Under the pieces are notes generated by a model, which was not told the DNA's origin, did no database searches, and saw only the letters and a program-made list of their open reading frames with translations. A stretch of 64,000 nucleotides of DNA, from contig NZ_KE383901.1 in assembly GCF_000422665.1 (NCBI RefSeq), forward strand, positions 26,836-90,835, written 5' to 3'. A program made the translations under genes and the position numbers. This document shows positions 8,866-17,369 of the stretch, piece by piece. Origin of the DNA: Ferrimonas senticii DSM 18821. Its GTDB lineage: Bacteria; Pseudomonadota; Gammaproteobacteria; Enterobacterales; Shewanellaceae. The first letter of the stretch is position 1; each line of letters begins with the position of its first letter.

Positions 8866-9950
8866 TGGCGATTATGCAATTGGTGCAGCGCTTAGCCCCT
8901 GGCGGTTTAGAAACCATGGCACTGGCGCTTGGGCAACAGCTCAGTAACCAGCAGCCGGTGCTGCTGGTGTCGCTGGAGGGCAGCACTGAATCGTTGTTGG
9001 CGCAGTGGCCGGCACTGGCCGCTGGCAATCCGGTGATTGGCCTAGAGAAAGGCAGCGGCTTTGATTGGCAGCTGGTGCGGCAACTGCGCCAGTTGTGCGC
9101 CGAACATCAGATCCGTTGGCTGCATAGCCACCATATCGGGCCACTGCTGTATGGCGCTTTGGCTTGTGCGGGCAGCCGTACCCGGCAGCTGCATAGCCAT
9201 CACGACGGTTGGCATTTGGCCGATCGCAAAGACCGTTGGCTGACTCGTTGGTTATTGCGTTGTGGTGGCGCTGCCAGCGTCGCGGTGGCCGAGCAAGTGG
9301 CTGCAACGCTTAGCGCCCAAGGTTGCCGAGTGGATCGGGTGATCGCCAACGGCGTCGATGCCAATCGCTTTCGTCCGCGCAGCCAAAGCGCGATGCGGCA
9401 GCGATTGGGGCTTGGGGATGATCTGTGGCTATTTGGGGCCGTGGCGCGGATGGTGCCGGTCAAGCAGTTGCAGTTGCTTGTTGAAGCGCTGCCGAGTTTG
9501 CCACGACAGGCGCAGCTGCTGTTGGCTGGGGATGGCCCTTGTCGGCCACAACTGCAGCAACTGGCGAACGATCTTGGGGTCGCCGAGCGTTGTCATTTCC
9601 TTGGCCATTGCGATCAACCGCAATACCTCTATCCGGCGCTGGATTGCTATTGCCTGTGTAGTAAAGCCGAAGGCGCACCGATGGCGCTGTGGGAAGCCCA
9701 AAGCAGTGGCGTACCAGTGTTGTGTGCCGACGTTGGTAACTGTCGCGCCAACTTGTGCCCAGATAGTGGCCGCATTGTTGCTGCAGATCAATGGCCACAG
9801 GCGCTGTGGCAACAGATGCAGCAGCAATCAGCGCAGACGGCGCAACAGCCAGCGGTCGCCCCTGCTGCCCGGGCGTTTGCGCTGGCGCATGGTTCGCTGC
9901 TGCCGATGGCAAGTGGCTACCAACAATTGATGCAGGAGATCGAACGATGA
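8865..9950 (+). CDS. Family 4 glycosyltransferase (SypP-like)
   Basis: GT-B glycosyltransferase of 361 residues. It opens MAIMQLVQRLAPGGLETMAL (nucleotide-free N-terminal domain with the GG-hE loop), has SHHIGPLLYGAL near 85, VIANGVDANRFRP near 160 and LLLAGDGPCRPQLQQLA near 218, ending in SKAEGAPMALWEAQSSGVPV near 265, which carries the E-x7-E motif. The start codon shares one base with the previous stop (TAATG) behind AGGAG. Expected to act on the lipid-linked repeat unit. Confidence 0.88.
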   Translation: MAIMQLVQRLAPGGLETMALALGQQLSNQQPVLLVSLEGSTESLLAQWPALAAGNPVIGLEKGSGFDWQLVRQLRQLCAEHQIRWLHSHHIGPLLYGALACAGSRTRQLHSHHDGWHLADRKDRWLTRWLLRCGGAASVAVAEQVAATLSAQGCRVDRVIANGVDANRFRPRSQSAMRQRLGLGDDLWLFGAVARMVPVKQLQLLVEALPSLPRQAQLLLAGDGPCRPQLQQLANDLGVAERCHFLGHCDQPQYLYPALDCYCLCSKAEGAPMALWEAQSSGVPVLCADVGNCRANLCPDSGRIVAADQWPQALWQQMQQQSAQTAQQPAVAPAARAFALAHGSLLPMASGYQQLMQEIER

Positions 9951-11725
9951 TGTTGTTAATCCTATTGCTGCTGGTGCTGACAGCAGCGCTCAGTGCCCAT
10001 CTGTTGCTGTATCCGTGGTGGATGGCCCGCAGAGCCAAGCGGCCTCGGCCTCAGGGGCACAGTGATGGCAGTCAATCGTCGGTGATGATTGTAGTGCCGT
10101 GCTATAACGAACCGCAGTTGCTGTCCTGTAAGTTAGACAACCTGTTGGGCTTAGAGGATGCGGCCAAGCGGCTAACGGTGCGGGTAGTGATTGATGGCGG
10201 TAGTGCTGATTGCCTCGAGGTTGGTCGCGGCTTTCGTCAGCGCTACCGCCAGGCAGGGATCCGTCTGCAACTGTTTTACCATCGTCGTAATCGCGGCAAG
10301 TGTTTTCGGCTGAATCAGCATCTGCGCCGGGTGCCATCATCTTGCCATTGGTTGCTGTTAAGCGATTGCTCGGCGCTGCTGTCCGCCAATGCCATCCAAG
10401 AACTTGATAACGCTTTTTATCAGCCGGACGTTGGCGCGGTTACCGGGCGCTATCAACACCAAGGCGATCCACGGCTTGAGCGCCACTGGCGACAACTGCA
10501 TCAGTTGCGCCAAGGAGAAGATCTTGCTGGTGCGGTGATGGGCGGTGCTGGGGCAGCCATCGCCTTGCGACCGCAGCTGTTTCGTGGTTTGCCCGACGAT
10601 TGCATCAACGACGACTTTGAACTGATGATGATGGTGTTGCGCCAAGGGTGGCAAAGCCGTTATCTACCGGGGCTGTTAGCGACTGATGTGGCCGCGGCCG
10701 CCAGCGAACAACTGTTTAGTCAGCGGCGGCGGATTGCGGCGGGTAATGTCCAACAATTGCCAAGTCTGTGGCAAGCGATGCGTCAGCAGACGGCGGCGAC
10801 TCGATTGCTGGCAGCCCTTGGCAAAGGCACAAGGGCGCTGCTGCCGCTGCTACTGGTGCTGTGGGCGCTAACTGCAACGGTGCTACTGCTTAACAGTATT
10901 GGCCTAGCCGCGATCCCAATTCTGCTTGTCGGGGGATTGTTGCTGGTGGCGCCGCACTTAGGCTGGCAAGTTACTGGTGCACAGTGGTCACTCGCGCTGC
11001 AAGGGGCATTAATCGGTTGCCTGTATGGGGTGGTGGGTCGCGCAGTGCCTTGGCACCGAGTAACGCCGTGCACGGTCTCGCCGCAAACCTTGGCGAATGG
11101 TTATCAACCGTCGCCGGTGCGTCTAAGCAAACGGCTGTTGGATCTGGTTGCCGCAGCTGTCGGTTTGTTGCTGCTGTTGCCGTTGTTACCACTGATTGCG
11201 CTGGCAATAAAACTCGACTCCAACGGCCCGATCTTCTATCGGCAACTGCGTATTGGCGCCCGCCATCAAAGCCATACCGAACTTATCTACATCACCAAGT
11301 TCCGCACCATGCGCATCGATGCCGAAGCCAGCGGTGCCCGCTGGGCCAGTAGCGATGATCCGCGGGTGACCCGAGTTGGCCGAGTTTTGCGAGCAACCCG
11401 ATTGGATGAACTGCCGCAGCTATGGCAAGTGCTGCAGGGGCAACTGTCGTTGGTGGGGCCGCGGCCAGAACGACCGCAGTTTTGCGGCGAGCTAGAGCAG
11501 CAACTGCCGTTTTATCTGGAACGCACTTTCGGCTTGCGACCGGGACTGACCGGTTTGGCACAAATTCACCAAGCCGGGGATACCTGCTTGGCGGACGTTC
11601 AAAATAAGCTGCAGTACGACCACGCCTATGCGGCGTCACTGGCCGGACTAAAAAGCTATTGGCGGATGGAGTTGGCAATCCTATGGCGTACGGTTTGGGT
11701 CGTGGCTGCGGCTAAAGGGCATTAG
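9947..11725 (+). CDS. Fused family 2 glycosyltransferase and initiating sugar phosphotransferase (SypQ-SypR-like)
   Basis: Protein of 592 residues with two complete enzymes. Residues 1-22 are a membrane helix; 40-270 form a GT2 domain (VVPCYNEPQLL, VVIDGGSAD, DDFELMM); 290-370 are more membrane helices. From about 394 a monotopic phosphoglycosyl transferase follows: KRLLDLVAAAVGLLLLLPLL re-entrant helix, YITKFRTM, the catalytic DE pair in RLDELPQLWQVL, SLVGPRPERP and RPGLTGLAQI. The second part would load the first sugar phosphate on undecaprenyl phosphate; the first would add another sugar. In V. fischeri these are the separate genes sypQ and sypR. ATGs at 9947 and 9950; ATGA overlap with the previous gene. 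Confidence 0.88.
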   Translation: MMLLILLLLVLTAALSAHLLLYPWWMARRAKRPRPQGHSDGSQSSVMIVVPCYNEPQLLSCKLDNLLGLEDAAKRLTVRVVIDGGSADCLEVGRGFRQRYRQAGIRLQLFYHRRNRGKCFRLNQHLRRVPSSCHWLLLSDCSALLSANAIQELDNAFYQPDVGAVTGRYQHQGDPRLERHWRQLHQLRQGEDLAGAVMGGAGAAIALRPQLFRGLPDDCINDDFELMMMVLRQGWQSRYLPGLLATDVAAAASEQLFSQRRRIAAGNVQQLPSLWQAMRQQTAATRLLAALGKGTRALLPLLLVLWALTATVLLLNSIGLAAIPILLVGGLLLVAPHLGWQVTGAQWSLALQGALIGCLYGVVGRAVPWHRVTPCTVSPQTLANGYQPSPVRLSKRLLDLVAAAVGLLLLLPLLPLIALAIKLDSNGPIFYRQLRIGARHQSHTELIYITKFRTMRIDAEASGARWASSDDPRVTRVGRVLRATRLDELPQLWQVLQGQLSLVGPRPERPQFCGELEQQLPFYLERTFGLRPGLTGLAQIHQAGDTCLADVQNKLQYDHAYAASLAGLKSYWRMELAILWRTVWVVAAAKGH

Positions 11726-11754
11726 CGCCAACACATTCGCGGCAACATAGTGTG

Positions 11755-11782
11755 GCGGCCATCGATTGATGGCCGCTTTTTT
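11755..11782 (+). terminator. Intrinsic terminator of the lipoprotein-to-QR operon
   Basis: Nine-pair perfect stem GCGGCCATC/GATGGCCGC with a GATT loop, followed by six T. It closes the transcription unit that ends at 11725 and isolates it from the next sigma-54-like promoter. Confidence 0.9.
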
Positions 11783-11786
11783 GCGA

Positions 11787-11822
11787 TTGCAACTTGCCTA
11801 ATTGCGGTCGTTGCAAATTAGG
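11787..11822. promoter_or_regulatory. Candidate enhancer site upstream of the STAS operon
   Basis: TTGCAACTTG (11787) and TTGCAAATT (11811) are two related boxes 24 bp apart, and CCTAATT (11797) with AATTAGG (11816) form an inverted repeat around 12 bp. The region is 50-90 bp ahead of the -24 box, where sigma-54 activators bind. TTGCAACTTG also occurs at 1141 and TTGCAAATT at 6951, both upstream of other sigma-54-like sites in the locus. Binding by the SypG-like regulator is inference; the boxes do not resemble the published V. fischeri SypG site as I remember it. Confidence 0.3.
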
Positions 11823-11873
11823 AATGGCATCTACGTTATTATTTAAGCAATTGAAAATAGCGATTAAAATTTG

Positions 11874-11889
11874 TGGCATTGGTTGTGCA
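11874..11889 (+). promoter_or_regulatory. Candidate sigma-54 promoter for the sypABCD-like operon
   Basis: TGGCATTGGTTGTGCA has exact GG-N10-GC spacing with a good -24 block. Transcription would start near 11900, about 36 nt ahead of the ATG at 11936. In V. fischeri sypA likewise follows a SypG-dependent sigma-54 promoter. Confidence 0.68.
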
Positions 11890-11935
11890 ATACCTCTTTG
11901 AACTTCGCCGCCGGCGTAACTTTGAGGAGTGACCG

Positions 11936-12259
11936 ATGACTACTTCTGCACAACCTAACCGACATGATGTATCGCCTTGTTTAATGACCTTGCCGCGTTA
12001 CTTCGATGTCCGCAGTGTGCCGCAAACCTCAGAGCAATTTGAAAGCCTGCTCGAACGACACGAGGTGCAAGTGGTGCTGGATTTTTCCAACGTCGAGTTT
12101 ATCGATTCATCGGCCATTGGCGCGGTGATCTACCTGTTTAAACGGCTGCATGGACAACAGCGCCAGTTGCAACTGCTGAAACTTAGTGGTCAACCGCGGC
12201 GCACCTTGATCATGCTCAGCGTTGATAAAGCGATCCCATTTGTCGATGAGGTGGCGTAA
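11936..12259 (+). CDS. STAS-domain anti-sigma-antagonist-like protein (SypA-like)
   Basis: Single STAS domain of 107 residues, cytoplasmic. VVLDFSNVEFIDSSAIGAV holds the conserved DSS motif; Ser58 matches the position phosphorylated in SpoIIAA and in V. fischeri SypA, where the phosphorylation state set by SypE decides biofilm formation. STAS-only proteins in sigma-54 polysaccharide loci act as post-transcriptional switches rather than on a sigma factor. No sypE-type kinase/phosphatase gene is in the window, so its partner must be elsewhere or differ. GAGGAG precedes the ATG. It overlaps the next gene by one base. Confidence 0.85.
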   Translation: MTTSAQPNRHDVSPCLMTLPRYFDVRSVPQTSEQFESLLERHEVQVVLDFSNVEFIDSSAIGAVIYLFKRLHGQQRQLQLLKLSGQPRRTLIMLSVDKAIPFVDEVA

Positions 12260-13080
12260 TGAAACCGCTGCTGCTTGGTTCGCTGTTGTTGCTTGGCGGC
12301 TGTCAAAGCTGGCCGCAGGAGGGCGGCAGTGATGGTGCTAAAGCCAGCCTGCCGTGGGATGGCTATCTGCAATCGCCTGCGCACCTGCAAGAGTATCAAG
12401 TTACTCGACAACGAGTGGCATCGGCGCAGCACAGCCTTGAGCTGTTAAAACTGCGTGGCAGCGTGGCGTGCATGCCAGAGCGTACCTACCAAGCGGAACA
12501 GTTGCTGGGGTTGGTGCGCCAAGAGATCGCAGCGGATTTGTTGGTGGATGCCAGTGAACATCTGTTGCTGTTGGATAATCAACTGTACCGTTTGTCGGTG
12601 CGCTTGACCGAGATGCAGCGCCGTTTGGGCTGCGGCCAGTTGTTATCATCGCAGACTAATGACCCACTGCTGCAATCGCTATTAGAGCCAGAACAGTTCG
12701 CCCTAGATCGCGACCAGTTACTGCCGGTGTTTGAACAGCGCTTGCAAAGGCTGGCTGAACATCTGCAAGCGGCGCCAGAGCTAAAACTTATCGTGATTGG
12801 CCATGCCGATCCGCAGGGCAGCCAGCAGCACAATCAGCAGATGGGGTTGCGCCGGGCGCAGCAGGTGGTGGCTAAGTTGCAGCAGTTTGGTGTGCCAGCG
12901 CTGCAGTTGCAGGCGCAGAGCGCTGGTGACAGTCATTCCTACCGCGCCAGTCAGCCGCAATTGGAAACCCGTACCGCGCTGTTGGCCAGTCGCCGAGTCG
13001 AGTTTCGCTTAGCGCTGATTGATGCACCGTTGACGCCACTGCCGCAAAGTCAGTGGTCACGATTACAGTGGGGGCAGTGA
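12259..13080 (+). CDS. OmpA-like lipoprotein (SypB-like)
   Basis: Lipoprotein of 273 residues: MKPLLLGSLLLLGGC puts the acylated cysteine at 15. Residues about 60-130 look helical; the C-terminal part from about 150 is an OmpA peptidoglycan-binding domain with LKLIVIGHADPQGSQQHN, GLRRAQQVVAKL and a terminal SRRVEFRL. It would anchor in the outer membrane and hold murein, stabilising the export complex. It starts on the last base of the STAS stop and ends on the first base of the next ATG, so the three genes are translationally coupled. Confidence 0.85.
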   Translation: MKPLLLGSLLLLGGCQSWPQEGGSDGAKASLPWDGYLQSPAHLQEYQVTRQRVASAQHSLELLKLRGSVACMPERTYQAEQLLGLVRQEIAADLLVDASEHLLLLDNQLYRLSVRLTEMQRRLGCGQLLSSQTNDPLLQSLLEPEQFALDRDQLLPVFEQRLQRLAEHLQAAPELKLIVIGHADPQGSQQHNQQMGLRRAQQVVAKLQQFGVPALQLQAQSAGDSHSYRASQPQLETRTALLASRRVEFRLALIDAPLTPLPQSQWSRLQWGQ

Positions 13081-15179
13081 TGGACCGCATTATCAAAGGC
13101 GTTATCGCTCTGTGGTTGCTGGCAGCCGTGTTGCTGCCAGTGCATGCCGAGCCGACTCGGCAACTGCAACCGGGCGATCAATTGTTGATTGTGATGCCGG
13201 GAGAAACTGCCTTTGATAAGCCGTTTCAGCTGGATAACCAAGGCAAAATTCGCTTGCCAGAAATTGGTCGGGTGCAGTTGGCGGGACAGACCCTTAGCCA
13301 AGCCAAAACCGCGGTCAAGCTGGCGCTGTCGTCGGTCTATCTGAATCTGGATCAGTTTGATTTAGAGTTGCGTCAGCGGCAGTTGCTGATCCGGGTGCTG
13401 GGGTACGTTAATAACCCCAGTGAGGTGGTATTGCCATTGGATGGCAACGTACAGATGGCAATTGAAGCCGCTGGCGGGCTAAAGCCTGGGGCACAGCTCG
13501 ACAAAATGCAGTTGCGCCGTGGTCAACAGCAGCAGCTATTCAACTTCAAAGCTTATCTGGACTCAGGCGATCCAAGCCGTTTGCCACAATTACAGAGTGG
13601 CGATCAACTGTTTGTTCCAGCCTCGCCGTTGACCGGCAATGTCGAGGTTAATTTTGATGCGCGGTCGTTAATCGCTGGCGGTGATGCTGGTGATGACGAT
13701 GAAGCGATCACCCTATTTGGTGAGGTGCGTAACCCCGGTACCTTCAGTTACAAGGACGGCATGGGCTTGGTCGAAGCGTTGATGCGCGCCGAGGGGGTGA
13801 CCCGCTATGCCGATGTCACCCACATTCGGGTTATCACCGACAACACCCCTTATCTATTTGATCTAAAGAGTTTCCTCGACAGCGGTCAAGCTGAACAACC
13901 GCCGCTGCAAGCTGGCAGTCTGGTGTTTGTGCCGACCCAAATTGAGGTAGTGTCAAATACCCAGCGCACCGTGTATGTGATGGGCGAAGTGCAGGCGCCC
14001 GGTGCCTATGAAACCGGAGACCAGGTGTCATTTTTGGATCTGCTGGCCAACGCTGGCGGGCCAACCCGATTTGCGGAAACCCGCAACATTCGAGTGCTGC
14101 GAGCCGATCATACCGTTGAACAGGTGGATCTGCTGGCTTATACCGAATCCGGTACCGGTGCGGCATTGCCGCAAGTGCGCTCTGGTGATGTGATCTTTGT
14201 GCCGGAAAAGACCGACGTTAATGAAAAGTCATGGTTGAAGATCCCCGCGTCACGGGCGGTCAAAGTGATGGGCGCCGTTGGCAGCCCCGGTCGGTATGAG
14301 TGGGATCAAGCGATGTCGTTTTTGGATCTGCTGGCGCACGCTGGCGGGCCTAAGCAACACGCCAATTTGGCGGAGATCGAGATCTTTGCCGAATCCGGCG
14401 AAAAGCGCTTGTTTGATCTGGATAAGTTTATCAGCCAAGGCGGCGCCTTTAGCGAGTTGCCGCAGGTTAACGCCGGCGATACTGTGATGGTCAACGAACT
14501 GCCGTGGGATCCTACCGACAACAAAAGCAGTTGGATCCGCCAAAGTGCCGACACCTCTATCTACCTGTTTGGCCAAGTGGGGGCTCCTGGTCGCTACGCC
14601 TTTACTGAACAACTGGGCTTTTTGGATATCCTCGCCGCCGCCGATGGCCCTACCGACAAAGCGGATCTGGGGCAAATTCGCATTACCCACCGTGATGGCA
14701 GCAGTGCGCGGGTTACCCAATTGAATCTGGCCCGTTATTTTGAAACCGGTGATGAAACCATCCTGCCGCAAGTTCGCCCGGGCGATACCATTTTTGTGCC
14801 GCAGCGGTCACGCCAATGGCTGGAAAAACCGGCTGAGCAGGTGGTGCGATTGATGGGCTCGGTACATAAACCTGGCCGCTACAGCTTCGACCAATCGATG
14901 AACCTATTGGATCTGCTCGCGGAAGCTGGTGGCCCGCTGGATAACGCTTATATCGAGAAGATCATCGTAGTGCAGCACAGCTGCTGCGAACCGCAGGCCC
15001 GAGTGTTTAATTTAAAGCGCTTTGTGACCCGTCCCAATTATGCCGAAATCCCGCTGCTGCGTCCCGGTGATACCGTGTACGTACCGGATGAGAGCCAATC
15101 TAACTGGCATGTATTTATCAATGGCGTACGCGACACCTTAAGCATTGTCGCCTTGGTACTGCTGGGGACGTCGATATGA
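13080..15179 (+). CDS. Polysaccharide export protein with repeated SLBB domains (SypC-like)
   Basis: Secreted outer membrane export protein of 699 residues. A signal peptide ends at PVHA near residue 23; there is no lipobox cysteine. The poly_export domain follows (LQPGDQLLIVMPGE, then KIRLPEIGRVQLAGQTL). Then come six SLBB-type repeats, recognisable by motifs such as LFGEVRNPGTF, VMGEVQAPGAY, VMGAVGSPGRY, LFGQVGAPGRY and LMGSVHKPGRY, about 90-100 residues apart, with the FLDLLA-AGGP pattern after each. A last helix at the C-terminus may span the membrane as in Wza. Six SLBB units are more than the usual two or three of Wza. A longer frame begins at 13053, but the ATG at 13080 fits the signal peptide. 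Confidence 0.88.
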   Translation: MDRIIKGVIALWLLAAVLLPVHAEPTRQLQPGDQLLIVMPGETAFDKPFQLDNQGKIRLPEIGRVQLAGQTLSQAKTAVKLALSSVYLNLDQFDLELRQRQLLIRVLGYVNNPSEVVLPLDGNVQMAIEAAGGLKPGAQLDKMQLRRGQQQQLFNFKAYLDSGDPSRLPQLQSGDQLFVPASPLTGNVEVNFDARSLIAGGDAGDDDEAITLFGEVRNPGTFSYKDGMGLVEALMRAEGVTRYADVTHIRVITDNTPYLFDLKSFLDSGQAEQPPLQAGSLVFVPTQIEVVSNTQRTVYVMGEVQAPGAYETGDQVSFLDLLANAGGPTRFAETRNIRVLRADHTVEQVDLLAYTESGTGAALPQVRSGDVIFVPEKTDVNEKSWLKIPASRAVKVMGAVGSPGRYEWDQAMSFLDLLAHAGGPKQHANLAEIEIFAESGEKRLFDLDKFISQGGAFSELPQVNAGDTVMVNELPWDPTDNKSSWIRQSADTSIYLFGQVGAPGRYAFTEQLGFLDILAAADGPTDKADLGQIRITHRDGSSARVTQLNLARYFETGDETILPQVRPGDTIFVPQRSRQWLEKPAEQVVRLMGSVHKPGRYSFDQSMNLLDLLAEAGGPLDNAYIEKIIVVQHSCCEPQARVFNLKRFVTRPNYAEIPLLRPGDTVYVPDESQSNWHVFINGVRDTLSIVALVLLGTSI

Positions 15180-15784
15180 ATCCGTTGGTGCTGACCGAGC
15201 TTGATCAACTGGCGGCGCTGCTGCGACAACGGCAACTGACCAATTTGGCATTGGCGTCGATGAATGGTGACAGTAGTGCCATCGCCAGCCAGTTGGCGCA
15301 GCATTGCCAGCAATTGTTAGGCGCCACCTTGTTGGTGGATTTAACTAAGCAAACCACAGTGTCGTGGCAGTTTGCGGCGCTGACCGCCCACACCGAAATC
15401 CAGCAGCGATCCGGGATTGGCAATTTGCCGGCACCACAACAACGACAGCAACTGGATAGCGCCGAAATCGCCGAGGCGATGCTGCGCTGGCACTGCGAAT
15501 TTCCACAGGTGCTGCTGCATTGTGGCAAACTTGATTGCGCCCACGGCTGGATGGCTGCCCAAGGCTGCGAGGGGTTGCTGCTGGTCGTCGAGGCGGCCGA
15601 TGATAACGAACTGCAACTGGCGCGGCTGCTGCAAGCCTGTAAGCAGCGACAGTTGCCGCTATTGGCAATCTATCTTAATCGCAGCAGGCTGCTGCCGCTG
15701 GGACGACGGTTGGCACAGTGCTACTGGTTACCGCAACCACTGCGCCACTGGTTTGCTGAAAGTCCCATCTTGGCAGGTCAATAA
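15176..15784 (+). CDS. Degenerate tyrosine-kinase-like (CpsD/Wzc C-domain) protein, SypD-like
   Basis: Cytoplasmic protein of 202 residues that follows the fold order of bacterial tyrosine autokinases but without the catalytic residues. The P-loop position reads ASMNGDSSAIASQLA, lacking the GK(S/T); the Walker A-prime strand TLLVDLTKQ is kept; the Walker B position reads PQVLLHCGKLDC with His where Asp is expected; GLLLVVEA follows. No tyrosine cluster closes the protein. It overlaps the export gene by ATGA. I infer a structural, non-enzymatic partner of the chain-length protein. Alternative: an unrelated small protein; family assignment rests on the position and on this loose alignment. Confidence 0.65.
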   Translation: MNPLVLTELDQLAALLRQRQLTNLALASMNGDSSAIASQLAQHCQQLLGATLLVDLTKQTTVSWQFAALTAHTEIQQRSGIGNLPAPQQRQQLDSAEIAEAMLRWHCEFPQVLLHCGKLDCAHGWMAAQGCEGLLLVVEAADDNELQLARLLQACKQRQLPLLAIYLNRSRLLPLGRRLAQCYWLPQPLRHWFAESPILAGQ

Positions 15785-15787
15785 AAA

Positions 15788-15872
15788 CCACTGAACAGCC
15801 AAATCAACTTGCTTGGTTAGATTTGTCATAAAAACCGCTGCAAAAACAAAAGACAAACCTCAACACGCCCTA
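15788..15872 (+). mobile_element. Truncated and diverged MITE copy (right half)
   Basis: CTCAACACGCCCTA at its end equals the terminal repeat of the 245-bp element at 17370, and the preceding TGAACAGC-AAATCAAC stretch matches the inner sequence of the copy at 53258. The left half is missing. It fills the gap between the kinase-like gene and the sigma-54 regulator, so the regulator may not share the upstream promoter efficiently. Confidence 0.6.
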
Positions 15873-15925
15873 ACTGCTTTTATTTCCTACACTTATTGGT
15901 ATCCAATTGTTGGCTGGAGTAACGG

Positions 15926-17368
15926 ATGACAACGCCGATCCAACGGGTACTGCTGGTTGAAGACAGCCAATCATTGGCTCGAGTTTACCAAGCCTATCTA
16001 CGGCAACTGCCGCTGCATATCGAACATGTCGATACCGTCGCCAAAGCGCAAGCTTCCCTAACCAAACAGCTGCCATCACTGCTGTTATTGGATCTGCATC
16101 TGCCGGATCAGGGGGGCATGGAGGTGTTGAAGATGTTGCACCACAGTGGCTGCACTTTACCGGTGATTGTGATCACCGGTCACGGCTCAGTGGAACTGGC
16201 GGTGGAAGCGATGCAGCTCGGTGCCTACGACTTTGTGGCAAAACCGGTGGAAGCCCAGCGACTGCAGGTATCCGTCAATAACGCCTTGAAGTTTTATGCC
16301 CTTAATCAATTGGTTGACCAATTTCAGCATCAGCGGCGTCGTAGTCAATATCTCGGTTTTATCGGCGCCAGCACCGCCATGCAGGCGGTCTATCAACTGA
16401 TTGAGCGCGCCGGCCCCAGTTCGGCGACGGTGTTTGTGTTGGGGGAAAGCGGCACCGGTAAAGAGGTCTGTGCCGAGGCGCTGCACCAGGCTAGTGGCCG
16501 GGCACAACATGCGTTTGTGCCGTTAAATTGTGCGGCGATCCCGCGTGAGCTGGTGGAAAGTGAGCTATTCGGGCATCGCAAAGGCGCCTTTACTGGGGCA
16601 CAAAAGGATCGGATCGGGGCGGTGCTGGCGGCCGATGGCGGTACCCTGTTTTTGGATGAGATCTGCGAGATGGAGTTGGATCTGCAAGCCAAGCTGCTGC
16701 GCTTTTTGCAGTCGGGTAAAATTCAACCGGTAGGCAGTGATCAATTGATTGCGGTTGATGTGCGGATCGTTTGTGCCTCCAATCGCGATCCGTGGAAAGA
16801 GGTGGAAGCCGGTCGGTTTCGAGAAGATCTTTATTACCGTCTGCATGTGCTGCCGATCTCACTGCCGCCGCTGCGCCAGCGTGGCGATGATGTGTTGTTG
16901 CTGGCGCGCAAATTTCTGCAACAATATGGTCAGGATGAGGGCAAACGTTTTGTCGGCTTTTCTCGGCAAGCGGAAGTGTGCCTAACCAAGTTTGGTTGGC
17001 CTGGTAACGTGCGCCAGCTGCAAAATTTGATGCGCCAGATTGCGGTGATCCATCCCGGCGGCAAAGTCGCGGCGGAGCAGTTGCCTCAGCCATTGGCGCA
17101 GCTGCATCAACCGTCGACTGATACCACGCCCAGTCAGTTTCAATGGCAGCAATCACCGCCACCCGCGCTGGAGGCAGTGCCGCCAGTGGCGACCAATCAG
17201 GAGTCGCTGGAGGTTGCACAAGGCAGTTTGGCGGAGATTGAGCGGCAGGCGATCGAGCGGGCGATTGAGCAGTGTGATGGTAATATTACCCAAGCGGCCA
17301 GCCTGCTTGAAGTGAGCCCGTCGACCATCTATCGCAAAATGCAGGTGTGGCAAAAAGAGCCATCGTAA
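15926..17368 (+). CDS. Sigma-54-dependent response regulator (SypG-like)
   Basis: NtrC-type activator of 480 residues. Receiver domain 1-120 with acidic residues E12/D13, phospho-acceptor D56 in LLLLDLHLP and K107; AAA+ domain about 140-375 with Walker A GESGTGKE (173-180), the sigma-54 contact loop GAFTGA (220-225) and Walker B GTLFLDEI; Fis-type helix-turn-helix at the end (ITQAASLLEVSPSTIYRKMQ). When phosphorylated it should drive the five -24/-12 sites found around the locus. In V. fischeri SypG is the direct activator of the syp promoters. No partner sensor kinase is visible in the window. A stretch of about 60 Gln/Pro-rich residues links AAA+ and DNA-binding domains. Confidence 0.9.
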   Translation: MTTPIQRVLLVEDSQSLARVYQAYLRQLPLHIEHVDTVAKAQASLTKQLPSLLLLDLHLPDQGGMEVLKMLHHSGCTLPVIVITGHGSVELAVEAMQLGAYDFVAKPVEAQRLQVSVNNALKFYALNQLVDQFQHQRRRSQYLGFIGASTAMQAVYQLIERAGPSSATVFVLGESGTGKEVCAEALHQASGRAQHAFVPLNCAAIPRELVESELFGHRKGAFTGAQKDRIGAVLAADGGTLFLDEICEMELDLQAKLLRFLQSGKIQPVGSDQLIAVDVRIVCASNRDPWKEVEAGRFREDLYYRLHVLPISLPPLRQRGDDVLLLARKFLQQYGQDEGKRFVGFSRQAEVCLTKFGWPGNVRQLQNLMRQIAVIHPGGKVAAEQLPQPLAQLHQPSTDTTPSQFQWQQSPPPALEAVPPVATNQESLEVAQGSLAEIERQAIERAIEQCDGNITQAASLLEVSPSTIYRKMQVWQKEPS

Positions 17369-17369
17369 C

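Noticed and set aside
9791-9946. Longer N-terminus of the fused GT2-phosphotransferase
   Set aside because: It would overlap the previous gene by more than 150 bp; the ATGs at 9947/9950 start a membrane helix and overlap the stop as elsewhere in the operon.
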